64,000 nucleotides of DNA from Gymnogyps californianus (Eukaryota > Chordata > Aves > Accipitriformes > Cathartidae): contig NC_059471.1 in assembly GCF_018139145.2 (NCBI RefSeq), positions 207,781,494 to 207,845,493 on the forward strand, read 5' to 3'. Under the pieces are notes generated by a model. It was not told where the DNA came from and ran no database searches. It saw nothing but the letters and a program-made list of their open reading frames with translations. The position numbers and the translations under genes are program-made. Below are positions 49,645 to 62,222 of this stretch, piece by piece (the first letter of the stretch is position 1; the number at the start of each line of letters is the position of its first letter).

Positions 49645-51913
49645 AAACCATGAGATGATCACACAACTGTAATCAATTCACTTTGATGCAAAACACTGAC
49701 ACACTCAATGGTGCTTCTTATAGAAGTTTCTTACAGAAGTAACCAATAAATCACACGATGATTATTAGATACATTAACCATGTGGGAGTGAAACCAGTAT
49801 TGCGCTGTGGAATTATTTCAGCTTGCCTTGACCTAATTTTGTAGCCATGATGGGAAAATTACTGACATAAAGTAATTTTAAAAAGACAAGGTCTGAAAAT
49901 TAATTCGAATTGTGAGATAGATGAAAGTACAGATCTTGTACTTGGAAAGTAGAAGAAAAACACTATCTGGTAGGTAGCTCTGCTCTACAAAAGCCAATTT
50001 CGTCTGAAAAACTAGAGTGAAAACACTGCTCTGCTTCATCAGTGACATTATATGCAAATTATTTAATGAGCTAATATAAAAGTAACCACAAGTTCAATCT
50101 TCTGGTCAGTGCATGCCTTGTCTTGGGCTATAGCAAACAGTGGCTTAGGTGTTCAAGTGAAAATTCAGTGACAAGTGAAAATTTCTCCCTGAAATGCCAC
50201 TAACATTAAACTGCAAATCTAAATTGCTTGCTAGCAGTCCTGCAAATGTATCAGGACAATTATTTCTATGAAGTTCAGGTATCTAGCATATGGATCGGTA
50301 ATTACGGATACAAAAATGACATTTTAAAAATTGACAGGAATACTGACTCAAACTGTTTAAGCAGTTAACAAGTAAACTGTACTGTACTATACTTACACAT
50401 AATGTAAACTGAACAAAGGGTCAAGGTCAAAACATCTGCGTCTATAGATTGACAAATGCTGATGTAAAACGAAGGAGAGAAATAACACATTTGTAGAATG
50501 GAGAGTTACATCAACCAAAGTCTCCAAATGCTGTGATTTAATTAAGAAAATATATGAGCCAGCTGTTTTCAAATACCTCAGTCAATGTTAACGTTAACGC
50601 CAGTCAACAAAGCAGATGAGAAGAGTTTTTGATTAGATAAAGGAATCAGTAGATGGAACTATAATCCTCAAAAATGAACATTTACCTGTTTGATAGGAGG
50701 TAAAGGCAAGTCTGAAGGTTGAAATGTGACTGATAAAAATGTCCAAAGCGGGGAACAAAATTCAGGGCTACATTTAATTAATCTGAGCTCCAGTAAAATA
50801 CTGAAGTAACTGAAGGATTTCAAATGTAAAAGCCTTCAGATCACCCTTAAAACTGGCTTTTCATAACACTAAAATAATGTTGCTCTCTAACCAGCTGACA
50901 ATGTGACAAATACCAGGACCATTCATAACTTTGAATTAGGCAAACTGAGCCAGCTTTCAGTTACACTCATCTGAAATACAATAGCAATAGTGGCATTATA
51001 ATTTTTCGCACATTAAGATACCAAAAGCCAAAATACCTGCAATAAGCCTTTAAAGATTACTGGTCACGTTACCTGTCTCCTAAGTACCATAATAATGTTT
51101 ATTTAAGTTTGGATGATTTCTTGAAAACCAGTTAACAATATACTCAATCACTTAGTATTTTACTGGAAGAAAGAACATGCAAGATTTCAAAAACCATTTG
51201 CCACTTCAGAAAGTCCATGTTCTTACAAAATCAAATCCTATTAAAGGTGTAAAATTAAAATAATTGCAATCCATACTTCACTGAATAAAATACTCTCAAT
51301 GTATCTGTACGAAATAAGTCAGTTGGGTATTTATCAGACCAGCATTTCCCACTATTATTGCAGTAAAAATAAACATACATCACAAAAATGTTATTGTGGT
51401 AAAAAGAAAATAAATGGAATTTGTGTACAATGCCCTGGGCTCAGTGAGTCACTTACTTACAAAACAACAGATGACATTTGGAGGTAAACCATTCAATTGT
51501 TAAAATCTAAAGCCACCTTATACAGTATGTCACCACCAGTGACAGCTTCTACTTTTTCAACTATATAAAAAGCTTATTCCTTATCTAAGGTAAAATAAGA
51601 GGGGCTTGCAGCAAAGCACTTGGAAATCATGGAAAACAGGATAACCTTAGCTTTTTATTTTAAAGTATCATGAAATATTAATATAATTAAATTTGTCTTC
51701 TAATTGTATAGCAAGGTATAGGATCTAGATATATTTTTCACTAGATTATTTCTCACTACCAAATTTATTTATATCCTTTTGCAGTCTCTGCCTTTGGGAT
51801 CTCCAGAACGATCCTCAGGTCTGAGGAAATGAATCATAGAATCACAGAATCGGTTAGGTCAGAAAAGACCTTTAAGATCATCGAGTCCAACCATAAACCT
51901 GCCAAGTCCACCA

Positions 51914-53932
51914 CTAAACCATGTCCCTAAGCGCCACATCTACACGTCTTTTAAATACCTCCAGGGATGGTGACTCAACCACTTCCCTGGGCAGCCTGGT
52001 CCAATGCTTGAAAACGCTTTCCATGAAGAAATTTTTCCTAATATCCAATCTAAACTTCCCCTGGTGTAACTTGAGGTCATTTCCTCTCGTCCTATCGCTT
52101 GTTACTTGGGAGAAGAGTCCGACACCCACCTTGCTACAACCTCCTTTCAGGTAGTTGTGGAGAGCAATAAGGTCTCCCCTCAGCCTCCTTTTCTCCAGAC
52201 TAAACAACCCCAGTTCCCTCAGCCGCTCCTCATAGCTCTTGTGCTCTAGACCCTTCACCAGCTTCGTTGCCCTTCTTTGGACACGCTCCAGCACCTCAAT
52301 GTCTTTCTTGTAGTGAGGGGCCCAAAACTGAACACAGTACTCAAGGTGTGGCCTCACCAGTGATGAGTACAGGGGGACAATCACTTCTCTAGTCCTGCTG
52401 GCCACACTAGTTCTGATACAAGCCAGGATGCTATTGGCCTTCTTGGCCACCTGGGCACACTGCTGGCTCATATTCACCTGGCTGGCGACCAACACCCCCA
52501 GGTCCTTTTCTGTTGGACAGCTTTGCAGCCACTCTTCCCCAAGCCTGTAGCATTGCATGAGGTTGTTGTGACCCCAGTGCAGGACCCAGCACTGAGCCTT
52601 GTTGAACCTCATACAGTTGGCCTCAGCCCATCGATCCAGCCTGTCCAGATCCCTCTGTAGAGCCTTGCTTCCTTCAAGAAGATCAACACTCCCGCCCAAC
52701 TTGGTGTCGTCTGCAAACTTCCTGAGGGTGCACTTGATCCCCTCGTCCAGATCATTGATAAGGATATTAAAGAGAACTGGCTCCAATACTGAGCCCTGGG
52801 GAACATCACTTGTGACCGGCCACCAACTGGATTTAACTCCATTCACCACCACTCTTTGGGCCCAGCCATCCAGCCGGTTTTTTACCCAGCGAAGAGTACG
52901 CCCGTCCAAGCCGTGAGCATCCAGTTTCTCCAGGAAAATGCTGTGGGAAACAGTGTCAAAGGCTTTACTAAAGTCTAGGTAGACCACATCCACAGCCTTT
53001 CCCTCATCCACTGAGCGGGTCACCTTGTCATAGAAGGAGATCAGGTTAGTCAAGCAGGACCTGCCTTTCATAAACCCATGCTGACTGGGCCTGACCACCT
53101 GGTTGTCCTGTACATGCCGTGTGATGGAACTCAAGATGATCTGCTCCATAACCTTCCCTGGCACTGAGGTCAGTCTGACAGGCCTGTAGTTCCCCGGATC
53201 CCCCTTCCGGCCCTTCTTGTAGATGGGCATCACATTTGCTAACTTCCAGTCAACTGGGACCTCCCCGGTTAGCCAGGACTGCTGGTAAATGACTGAAAGT
53301 GGCTTGGTGAGCACTTTCTCCAGGTCTCTCAGTACTCTTGGGTGGATCCCATCCAGTCCCATAGACTTGTGTGTGTCCAAGTGGTGTAGCAGGTCGCTAA
53401 CCATTTCCCCTTGGATTATGGGGGCTTCATTCTGCTCCCCATCCCTGCCTTCCAGCTCAGGGCGCTGAGTACCCCGAGAGCAACTGGTCTTACTATTAAA
53501 GAGTGAGGCAAAGAAGGCATTAAGTACCTCAGCCTTTTCCTCATCCTTTGTCACTAAGTTTCGCCCCGCATCCAGTAAAGGATGGAGGTTCTCCTTAGCC
53601 ATCCTTCTGTTGCTAATATATTTATAGAAACATTTTTTATTGTCTTTTACAGCTGTAGCCAGATTAAGTTCTAGATGGGCTTTGGCCCTTCTAATTTTCT
53701 CCCTGCATAACCTCATGACATCCTTGTAGTCCTCCTGAGTTGCCTGCCCCTTCTTCCAAAGGTCGTAAACTCTCCTTTTTTTCCTGAGTTCCAGCCAAAG
53801 CTCTCTGTTCAGCCAGGGTGGTCTTCTTCCCTGCTGGTTCGTCTTTCGGCACACGGGGACAGCCTGCCCCTGTGCCTTTAGGATTTCCTTCTTGAAGAAT
53901 GTCCAGCCTTCCTGGACTCCTTTGCCCTTCAC
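51914..53932 (-). pseudogene. CR1 ORF2 reverse transcriptase part
   Basis: 672 codons without a stop. The RT motifs are visible in order: [18 protein letters not shown] (motif 2 region, about residue 250), [17 protein letters not shown] (motif A with catalytic Asp, about 318), [20 protein letters not shown] (motif B, about 379) and [10 protein letters not shown] (motif C, FADD, about 408). The thumb and C-terminal block with WVQRR-type and [16 protein letters not shown] sequence follow. From memory of CR1 consensus, motif 2 Ser is Arg here, and motif B SGVPQGSVLGP has two Gly replaced by Asp and Glu; these would probably abolish activity. The reading frame is open upstream of this Met to the frameshift near 53970, so the Met is internal and not a real start. 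Confidence 0.92.
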
Positions 53933-54543
53933 GACTGCCTCCCAAGGGACTCTGTCAACCAGTCTCCTAACAGGCCAAAGTCTGCCCTCCGGAAATCCAA
54001 GGTAGCAGTTCTGCTGACCCCGCTCCTTACTTCTCCAAGAATTGAAAACTCTATCATTTCATGATCGCTATGACCAAGATGGCCTCCAACCATCACATCA
54101 CCCACAAGTCCTTCTCTGTTCACAAACAACAGGTCCAGCAGGGCACCCTCCCTAGCTGGCTCACTCACCAGCTGTGTCAGGAAGTTCTCTTCCACACACT
54201 CCAGGAACCTCCTAGACTGTTTCCTCTCTGCTGTATTGTATTTCCAGCAGACATCTGGTAAGTTGAAGTCCCCCACGAGAACAAGGGCTAGCAATTGTGA
54301 GACTTCTCCCAGCTGCTTATAGAATATTTCATCTGCCTCTTCATCCTGGTTAGGTCGTCTATAACAGACTTCCACCATGGTATCTGCCTTGTTGGCCTTT
54401 CTTCTGATTCTTACCCATAAACACTCAACCCTATCGTCACCATCATTAAGCTCTAGACAATCAAAACACTCCCTAATGTACAGGGCTACCCCACCGCCTC
54501 TCCTTCCTTGCCTATCCCTTCTGAAGAGTTTATAGCCATCCAT
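53929..54543 (-). pseudogene. CR1 ORF2 endonuclease part, truncated
   Basis: 204 codons in a different frame from the RT. It is an APE-type endonuclease: RGGGVALYIRE, CYRRPNQDEEADEIFYKQL, then VLVGDFNLPDVCW (GDFN) and [14 protein letters not shown] (catalytic SDH). It ends with FRRADFGLL, after which the original protein continues in the RT frame ([12 protein letters not shown] is readable there), so a single-base indel lies at about 53965-53975. The N-terminal catalytic part of the endonuclease (the first Asn and Glu-Thr motif) is absent because of 5' truncation. Confidence 0.9.
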
Positions 54544-56871
54544 TGCAGCACTCCAGTGAAGACCTCCTATTCACAGGTTTGGGCAGGAATACCCAAGCCT
54601 GTTACTGGGGCACTAAGAGTGTTAGAGAACTTCATCTGGGTGACTTCAAACCACCAGTATAATCTTTGGCCATATGTGGGGCAACTCATAACTTGAAAGA
54701 TAAGTTAATCAATTCAACTTAACATGAAACTCTGAATAAAGGGGTTTGAGTTCAATGCTGCTTGAACCTTGTTATTCTTGAGAAGGTCAGAAACAGAAAT
54801 ACTAATCTGACAGTCTCACAAAGACTTTGTCTTTATCCTCCTATTGAGAGAAGGATCAAATTGCAAAACTACTGGAAAATTATACAGAACTGCAGTGAAA
54901 TATCTAAATGCTAGAGCCCTTTCACCTCCCTTGGGTAGTTCCATTGAGCTGTGTGCTCCTCCAGACACACGGACCTCTGTGCCCCATGCAGTCCATAGTG
55001 CCCCAAAAGTTAAACTGATGGGCAAGAGAAGGGGTAGTCATTCTGAAACCCCCTTCTGATTCCAGAATAGTTACTTCTGCATTGCTAAAAGCCTCCTCTT
55101 TTCCAGAGTCTCAACCTGGAAATCCTTCTTTCAAATTATTAAAACTCCTACTACGACACCAGGATATTAGAGGATTCAAGGGAAGTGAAAGAGAGATGTT
55201 GATTTATTTCCTGTGTCTGTTCCCACTCTAAGCACTCTGTGGATATGATGGCAGATCAAAAAATGAATAACAAGAGACCCTACAGACAGGTGTTTTCATT
55301 AAGAGGACAATATAAGACAAAAGAAGTAATGGTGGGGGGACCCTCATGGCAAAAGGCTGCAAAATGAAAAAAGAAAGGATCAGTATTCAGAAGTGGGATA
55401 TACAGGGACTGAAAAACATTGGAGACTGTTAAGTAGAAAGATCAAAGCTATCAAGCAGTCTAGGAAAAAAACAGCAAACAAAACAGATGAGAAGTAAAAC
55501 GTATAATTTTTTCTTTCTAAAACTGCATTCGGTTCAATATATTACCTGCTGAGCAGAAACAAACTGTTTGTCTATCGCGAAATTTTTTTATAAATCTGCC
55601 TTTTGCAGATACCAGCCAACCTCTCCCCAGTTGACAAGCTTTAACAAGTAACACATAGCATATAACTCCCAGGGACATCCACACTTTAGCATCACAGACA
55701 TTTTCAAATATTACTGAGTGTCTTGGACTCCTTGTGAAACAGCTCAGAATTGTTCTCATTTTATTGGTGAGAAAAGTGAAGCAACAGGGAAGAAAACAAG
55801 TAAATCTGAGGCAAAGACATGGCCAGAAGCTTTAATCTCATTTCCCTTCTACTAGAGCACCAGAATATGGGTTTTCCCTTTCCTTTGTGCAACCAACTCC
55901 AAGTCCTCAAATTTGCCCTTTAATTTGATATTAGTTATTTTGCTATATGCCATTTAAACCACAAGGTCAAATAGGGCACAAATTCTTAAAGCATGAATTC
56001 TCATAAACATTACTTAAACTTCTCCAAAATGCACACACAGCTAACGCGATTCATTCTGAAGACTACAGCACTGTGAGAGAAAAACCTCTGATTTCACAGG
56101 CAATGTATGAGTTGATGAATGTTTCAAATTCTCTTCCGTATATCCATCTATCGCCCTCTATATATCTAAATATATCTCCATCTCCTGAGAGGTATAAAGG
56201 ATATAAATCTGAAATCCAATGATGTCAATCATTCTTTTTGGCAAGTGTAGGTGGTTATTTAAATACAAATAAAACATTTCAATTGATTCTGCTTCTTTTA
56301 TGAAAGGAAACCCAAAGCATCCCCTTTATTGCACTGTCTTAGAATTCACACTATGTGTAATGCTAGCAAAATAAGCAGGCATCAAAAACAACAGCATAAG
56401 AAGAAACGTTATAATGAATTAAATAGTCATATCTTGGGGCATTAATTTATCTTGATCAGAAAGTGCTTATTACTGTTTCTGGCAGTCAACAACTTTTTTT
56501 TCTGCTGTATCTGATGTCTTCACATATACATGTGTATATATATATTTATAAAAAAATATGTTTAAGTGTAGGTATGTGCTTAACTGTTTTTATAACATGA
56601 TCAAGAAAGCAAGCTTCAGTCAACATTTATCAGATGCCATCTGGACAAAGCACTAATCCACTGAGGACAGCCACAATTCTCAATAAGGATAGCAATAAGT
56701 TTATGTAAATCCTCAGGAAAAGAAATTGAGGAAAGCAGCGCTAGCTCTGTGGGTCAATTTGAAAAACACAAAATCTTTTTGCCAATCATCTCATTACTGG
56801 AAAATGCAACAACATAAACAAATCAAGACCAATAAATTAATGAAACTTTTAAAAACTTTTTCAAGTTTCAG

Positions 56872-56885
56872 TCACTAGGTGGCAC
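56872..56885 (+). promoter_or_regulatory. CTCF-like core motif
   Basis: TCACTAGGTGGCAC matches the CTCF core at 13 of 14 positions. A third near-match in the opposite orientation lies at 28710-28723. No occupancy evidence is available. Confidence 0.3.
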
Positions 56886-59151
56886 TAAAACAAAAAAAAT
56901 TGAACTGATCTTACAAATGTTGTCCTGAGATGGAAAACTTTACACTTCTGGTGGAGGTCGTTGGTGCTTTCTGTGGCTGGCATAAATTTCTCATGTCAAC
57001 TAAAAGAATAAAATACTCTTGTGTGCCAAATGAGTGAAGAAGCAGGAATATTAAAATCCAAACTTCCTCCTTAAAGAAAAATTTCCACATGTTGAACACA
57101 AGAGGTCCCAGCTCCAGGAGGATGAAAATCTATTTTTCCATACAAAGGATCCATATTACCAAAAGAAGCATCTCAATTTCCACCAGCTTTACAAACCATG
57201 TTTACAACACTCATAATGGAAAAGCTGTAAACCAACCTCCTACCTAAATGTCTTTCTGCATCTCCAAAATCTGTAAAAGTGATAACATTCTCATTGAATA
57301 TTGTTTAATACCAAATCTATGTAAAAATTCAGATTTTCCCAACCATCCTTACCTGCTGCCTCCCTATTCTTCACTCATCCCAGTTAGTTTACTAACGTCT
57401 ACTGATTCAACATAGCATGTTTAATCAGAATCTCCTGAAATTACACTTGTGAGCTAAAAAAACCCCAAACAAAAAACTGAAGACCCCTAAAAAACTACCC
57501 TTCCAAAACTTCTGACGTTAAATGAGACCCTGCCTTAAACTGTATGGAAATTGTGTATTTTTAGACATTCATAAATGTTTATCTTTTATAGAAAATCATA
57601 TAAACTTGAACAAAGTAGTAATTCCTGTACTTAAACTTGCTACAGAGACAAAACTTACACATTTAAAATATCAAGATCATGATAGCTGAATATATCAGAA
57701 ACATCACTCCAGGAATACTGAAAATTGAGAAAAATATAGTCAGCTTGCTGAAGACCTGATCAGATACTACCGCTGCTGACTTTCAGTCCGCTGAGGTTTG
57801 TTGCTATGCTACTTCTACCTCATGGCTAAATCAGCTTGATGACCCAGTTGTATCCATATGTATTAAATGAGCAATAGTGAAATAGATCTGATTTCATCAG
57901 GCTTTCGTCTTGTAGCTAAATCCAGCTTTGCTGTTTTCTTTTCCTTTTTTTTCCTGCTGCTTTAGGCTTGGTAATAGGATTTTAGGGTTAATCCCAAGAA
58001 TAACTGAATCTTGAATAAGGCCAGTTAAAATCTATATTTCAGCAGTGAGAAGATATTATAAATATTTATCAGAACGCATTTAGAGAATAGTAAGAAAGCA
58101 ATTTGCAAAGTTTTATTCCCATGTAGATCTCAGTACACAGAAAATTTGAGGCAGTTCAAGCAATAAAGGTTTGTAATTTGACATGCCAAAAAATAATACG
58201 GGGTGTTAAAGTTCAGCATTCATATCTTGGTATAGAATAACTGTTTTCTCCTATCCTATGACTTGCATACAGATAGTCTTCAGGTATACAGTATAACCCT
58301 ACATATACATTGTAAAGAAAATATAAAAACCTTATTCTAGTACTTAGAAGGAGCACACCTGCATTTCTTAAATCGTATTGCAAGTATAGGATGAAACAAA
58401 ATTAGGATTATAAGCCAATTTACTCTACTGACATTTCCCGAAATTTAAAAAGTATCACATTTCTTTTCATTGTGAAATGTATATATGTGTATTATAGACC
58501 AGAGGTAGCAGCATTCAACAACAATAAAACTGTTAGATCATGAAATATCTGCTGAAAAAAATGTTGTAGCATAATATGAGATATATGTTTGGAAAAAGAC
58601 CAAATACTGGGCCAAAATCTGCTCTCAGTTAGCTTTGTTAACCTTTCTAACCAATATGATTATCTGCACATAAATCAATGCAAAGCTCCCACTGCGTACA
58701 AAAGGATTAATGTTCAGACCATAAAGTACGATGCTGTGCTGCAAATCTCAGAGTTACAACCAAGAACGTCAGCATAAGCTGAAAGATGAATTAGCTTTGC
58801 AAGATGAACTCATTTATCGGCATTTCATGATGCTGTGGCTAAGTTAGCATGTAGTATTTACTTAAAATCATGTGTTTCTGACTTGTACTGAAAATTTCAG
58901 TACTGTAAACTTCAGCATCTCCCAGAGAAAGCTGGCTGATCTGAACTACTGCACTACTGTAGTGCTGCAGTCTTGTAGCCTGCACTGTATGGCACTGCGA
59001 CCCAGATATTCTCTAGGAGAGAGCTCTAACAAGAAGAGACCTTCTAGAAAATTATTTTGTAGACTTCTTTTTATTATCACTTGACTGGGGAAATACCCAT
59101 TCAGTCAAATTCAAGTTGTTTAGAACACGACACGCCCTTGGCCAAAAAGAT

Positions 59152-59447
59152 GAATCATAGAATCACAGAATATCTCAAGTTGGAAAGGACCCATAAGGAT
59201 CATCAAGTCCATCTCCCTGCTCCTTGCAGAACTACCTAAAAATAAACCATATGACTAAGAGCGTCGTCCAAACACTCCTTGAACTGTAACAGGCTTGGTG
59301 CCTTGACCACTTCCCTGGTGAGCCTGTTCTAGTGACCGACCACCCTTTAGGTGATGAACCTTTTCCTAATGTCCAAACTGAACTTCCCCTGACACAGCTT
59401 CATTCCATTGCCTCGTGTCCTATCATCACTGGTCACCAGAGATAAAG
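59152..59447 (-). mobile_element. CR1 LINE, short 3' end
   Basis: About 300 bp in minus orientation. The tail is the complement of ATTCTGTGATTCTATGATTC (59152-59171), then the 3' UTR (GGACTTGATGATCCTTATGG) and the end of ORF2, with the complement of GCCAGGGAAGTGG-like sequence near 59310. The ORF2 remnant is broken. Similarity to the 51832 copy is lower than expected for a recent duplicate, so it is a separate, older insertion of another CR1 subfamily. Confidence 0.9.
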
Positions 59448-61569
59448 GTTTGAGTATTAAATCGTTATCTACAAGTTCACTGGATATGTGAGGTTGCTAC
59501 TCAGGGCATCAAAAGCAAGATGAATGTTTAGTCAGTTCACCGAATTACAAGACAGACATACATTTCAGCATCAGGCCACATAACTGGGGGATGGCAGGGG
59601 GCTACAATGTCACCTCTATATTCCCACAGCTTGACTTAAATGTGCCTGTCACCCTTGCAGGGCAGAGCAACGTACCTGGCTGCGCATGGTGCCTGGGGAG
59701 CGTGAGCAGTAAGGAGGCTGCGGCAGCACACTGCTGACGTGTGAGATGCTGCTGCTAAGACAGGGAAGTGTGCGACAGGAGGAAAAAGCGTGAGTCTTGA
59801 AAGCATGAGACTTGAGAAGTCGATGAGTATTTCATTCATGTTTTGCCTAAGTTAAGAGATCCTTTAGATTCACACCAAACTAACATCTTGCCACATATGT
59901 CTTAAAATTTTCACCTACCGAATAGATGACTTTTATAGAAAATATATGTTAAAAAAGGGGACCATAGAACAAATAGCCGCTACCCCATCCCAAACCTTAC
60001 GGAGAGCCTGTATTTTCTTCTTAATTCATTAACATGGTGAGTCATCTTTCCCTAGAAGAATCATTAAAGCCAGCCCAGCCTCTTCAGAACTGGTAAGGAA
60101 TGAGCTCATTGTTCAAGAGACCATTCGCCCACAACAAATTTTTAATTATACTGTCACAACGCCCCCTAATAATTGTCTCCTAGTTGGAAAGCTGACTCAG
60201 AAATGCACTTTTGGTCCAGCATCTGATGTGCCATAAAACCTCACACAGTCGATGATACGTCTGACGAAGCAGGAGCCTCTTTAGTAAGAGTTATGCTTTA
60301 CTAAAATTAAGAAACTGGAAATAGCCAACAGTTTTATTAACCAGTGGAACCATGAAGTAGAGCTATCACCTCATTTTATATACTACTAAACTACTTGTTT
60401 TAAATACTACTAATATACTAGAGAGCTAGGATATATTCTGGAAATCACAGAAGCCTGTGCCATGTGCTGTTAGAAGTCTGACTTCCTGACATTTGACAAC
60501 TATAAGAGGAGACAATAAAAATCTGTATTGATGCCCAAAGCAATCCCTTAAAGTGGGAATGGAGGTGACTTTTCTAGTCATCTGGAATTGTCAGCTATAC
60601 TGTACAGTAATAAATGTACAGATTCCAGCAACATCCCTGCTCCTGACATCCTAATGTAGAATTTCAGCTTCTAATTTCCATTCCCTTTGGCTCTTCATAC
60701 ACCCAAGTACTGTATTCCCTAGAATTAACACTTTGTGACAGATCTAAAACAAAACAGATCTTGTTGTAAGATTCACCCTATTCCTTTTCCAACTCTTTCC
60801 ATTTCTTTTTTCTCTCGTACATACCTTTTGAACATTTTCCTTCCACAGTAAAGTTACAGTTAATAACTGAACAGTAAAAAATTAGCTGATATGTTAAAGC
60901 AAACAGTAACAAACAAGAAGAAAAAAAAGGTGTAAAAAACGCAAAAGTGCCTGTAGTTTTTATTCCCACTGACTCCCTTTTGCATTCTCAGCTGAGCAGA
61001 GGTAGTATGATTCAGCTCATCTCATTTCAGCAATCTTTTAATCGGGAGCCCAGTCCAAGACAGTGGGCCAGGCTCTCCCTACAGACAGTCGTGACAGACA
61101 AGCACCTCGTGGCCGTAATTTGTCCTCAAGATAGTCAGGATGACTTGTCTTCTGGAGGTGTTTTTCATTTCCCACAACTAACTAGGGCCTAGGCAATAAT
61201 TTATAATACAACAACCCCCCTTTTGGACTCAGGGAGGTTGTATGGGAAACATTACGGGATGCAGGGGAAGAGCATTTCAGGATTGCACAAGACCTACTAC
61301 GGAATATTTGAGGGAAGAATCAAGGTGAGGAAAGGGATGGATTTAGGTGATTTGGGGATGAACAAGTGGGGGAAAATAGAGGGGTAAGATAAAATAGAGG
61401 GAAAAATTGTTGGTCCCATGTAGATAGTTTGCTGGTCGGTATGTTTGTCTGGCCACGTCCTACATCTCATCAGCGCAGTCTGTCCTGCCTTCTTATTAAA
61501 CTCCTTTTCTACCTCTTTTCCTGGGTGAGGGACTCTATTCTGCGTGTGTGTCTGTGCACGAGTGTGTGA

Positions 61570-61755
61570 GTGCAGCAACTGGAGTCAGACCACGGGTCAC
61601 AGGGCCAGTGTGTCCATGGTGCAGCAGCTGGGGAGACTGGAGTGTCTTCAGTGTCAGCAACTGGAGTGGGACTGTGGGTCACAGAGACCCATGTGTCCAT
61701 GGTACCAGCGCCTGGAACGAGTGCCAGGTGCTGGTCCTGAGGGTCTCTTGTAGTG

Positions 61756-61798
<43 letters not shown>

Positions 61799-62010
61799 GT
61801 GTCTCTAAGGGTGAGATCACAGTGGGGGGTTGGTTACTGGGACCAAGGGAGAACCCGACAGCTCTGCGTGTGTACATGAGATGGTCTCTACCAGCAACTG
61901 GAGTGGGATTGTGGCCTTGGAGACTTGTACGTCTAGGTGGCAGCAACGGGGCAGACTGGGATCTAGGGGCAACTGCTGGGCAAATGGAGTATCTAAACCC
62001 AGCTGCTGGA
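61570..62010 (+). repeat. Imperfect ~50-bp tandem repeats (minisatellite)
   Basis: Units beginning CAGCAACTGGAGT occur at 61573, 61655 and 61892, with diverged relatives at 61622, 61705 and 61940. Two units share the extension CAGCAACTGGAGTGGGA, and two contain GTGTCCATGGT after GGGTCACAG. The array is interrupted by the (GT)n run. Long open stretches on both strands here are a by-product of the repeated, GC-rich sequence and are not genes. Confidence 0.8.
61760..61797. repeat. (GT)19 microsatellite
   Basis: An uninterrupted run of 19 GT dinucleotides, the longest perfect microsatellite of the window, inside the tandem-repeat block. It is likely to be length-polymorphic. Confidence 0.95.
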
Positions 62011-62027
62011 GGGATCCACACAGTACA

Positions 62028-62222
62028 CACACATATATATACATATATTCTCACCAGCAGACTTCCATCCAGCTCAGCCAGAGAGGGAAGCAGGATGAGG
62101 TTGTTGGCGCTGCCTGTGCTCACATAAGTGCTCTGCATTTGTCTGTGTTACCTGTGTGGCTGGCCTGGTATGTATGTATATACATGTATATACATGAATA
62201 TATGTTATGTGGTATATACATG
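62028..62222. repeat. CA/TA and TATACATG simple sequence
   Basis: ACACACACATATATATACATATAT (in part) at 62028-62050 and repeated TATATACATG words at 62170-62222, mixed alternating purine-pyrimidine sequence at the right side of the repeat block. Confidence 0.8.

Larger units (their letters stand above)
51832..54558 (-). mobile_element. CR1 LINE, 2.7 kb, endonuclease + RT, 5'-truncated
   Basis: The longest transposon in the window. On the minus strand it runs from inside the endonuclease (SAAMDGYKLFRRDRQGRRGG near 54555) through the whole reverse transcriptase to the stop at 51914, then a CR1 3' UTR (GGTTGGACTCGATGATCTT) and a tail of ATTCTGTG and ATTCTATG (51832-51850). The ORF1 and the endonuclease N-terminus are missing. 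One frameshift at about 53965-53975 separates EN and RT frames, and conserved RT positions are altered, so it is dead. The long open frame nevertheless points to a comparatively recent insertion. It is in sense orientation to CACNA2D1. CR1 normally makes no clear target duplication, so the 5' edge is only estimated from loss of similarity. Confidence 0.95.

Noticed and set aside
49237..49662. A 141-codon minus-strand open stretch
   Set aside because: No recognisable domain or peptide, composition typical of AT-rich intron, and no splice or promoter context; regarded as chance.
52599..52916. 105-codon plus-strand open stretch
   Set aside because: Antisense shadow of the CR1 reverse transcriptase frame.
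56911..57099. FILLVDMRN-containing minus-strand stretch that recalls the VWA strand before MIDAS
   Set aside because: Lacks DxSxS and the conserved neighbours of the alpha-2/delta-1 VWA domain; chance resemblance.
61509..62138. 209-codon minus and 124- to 164-codon plus open stretches over the (GT)n repeat
   Set aside because: They translate simple repeats (HTHTHT, VCVCVC) and tandem units on both strands; a by-product of repeat composition.
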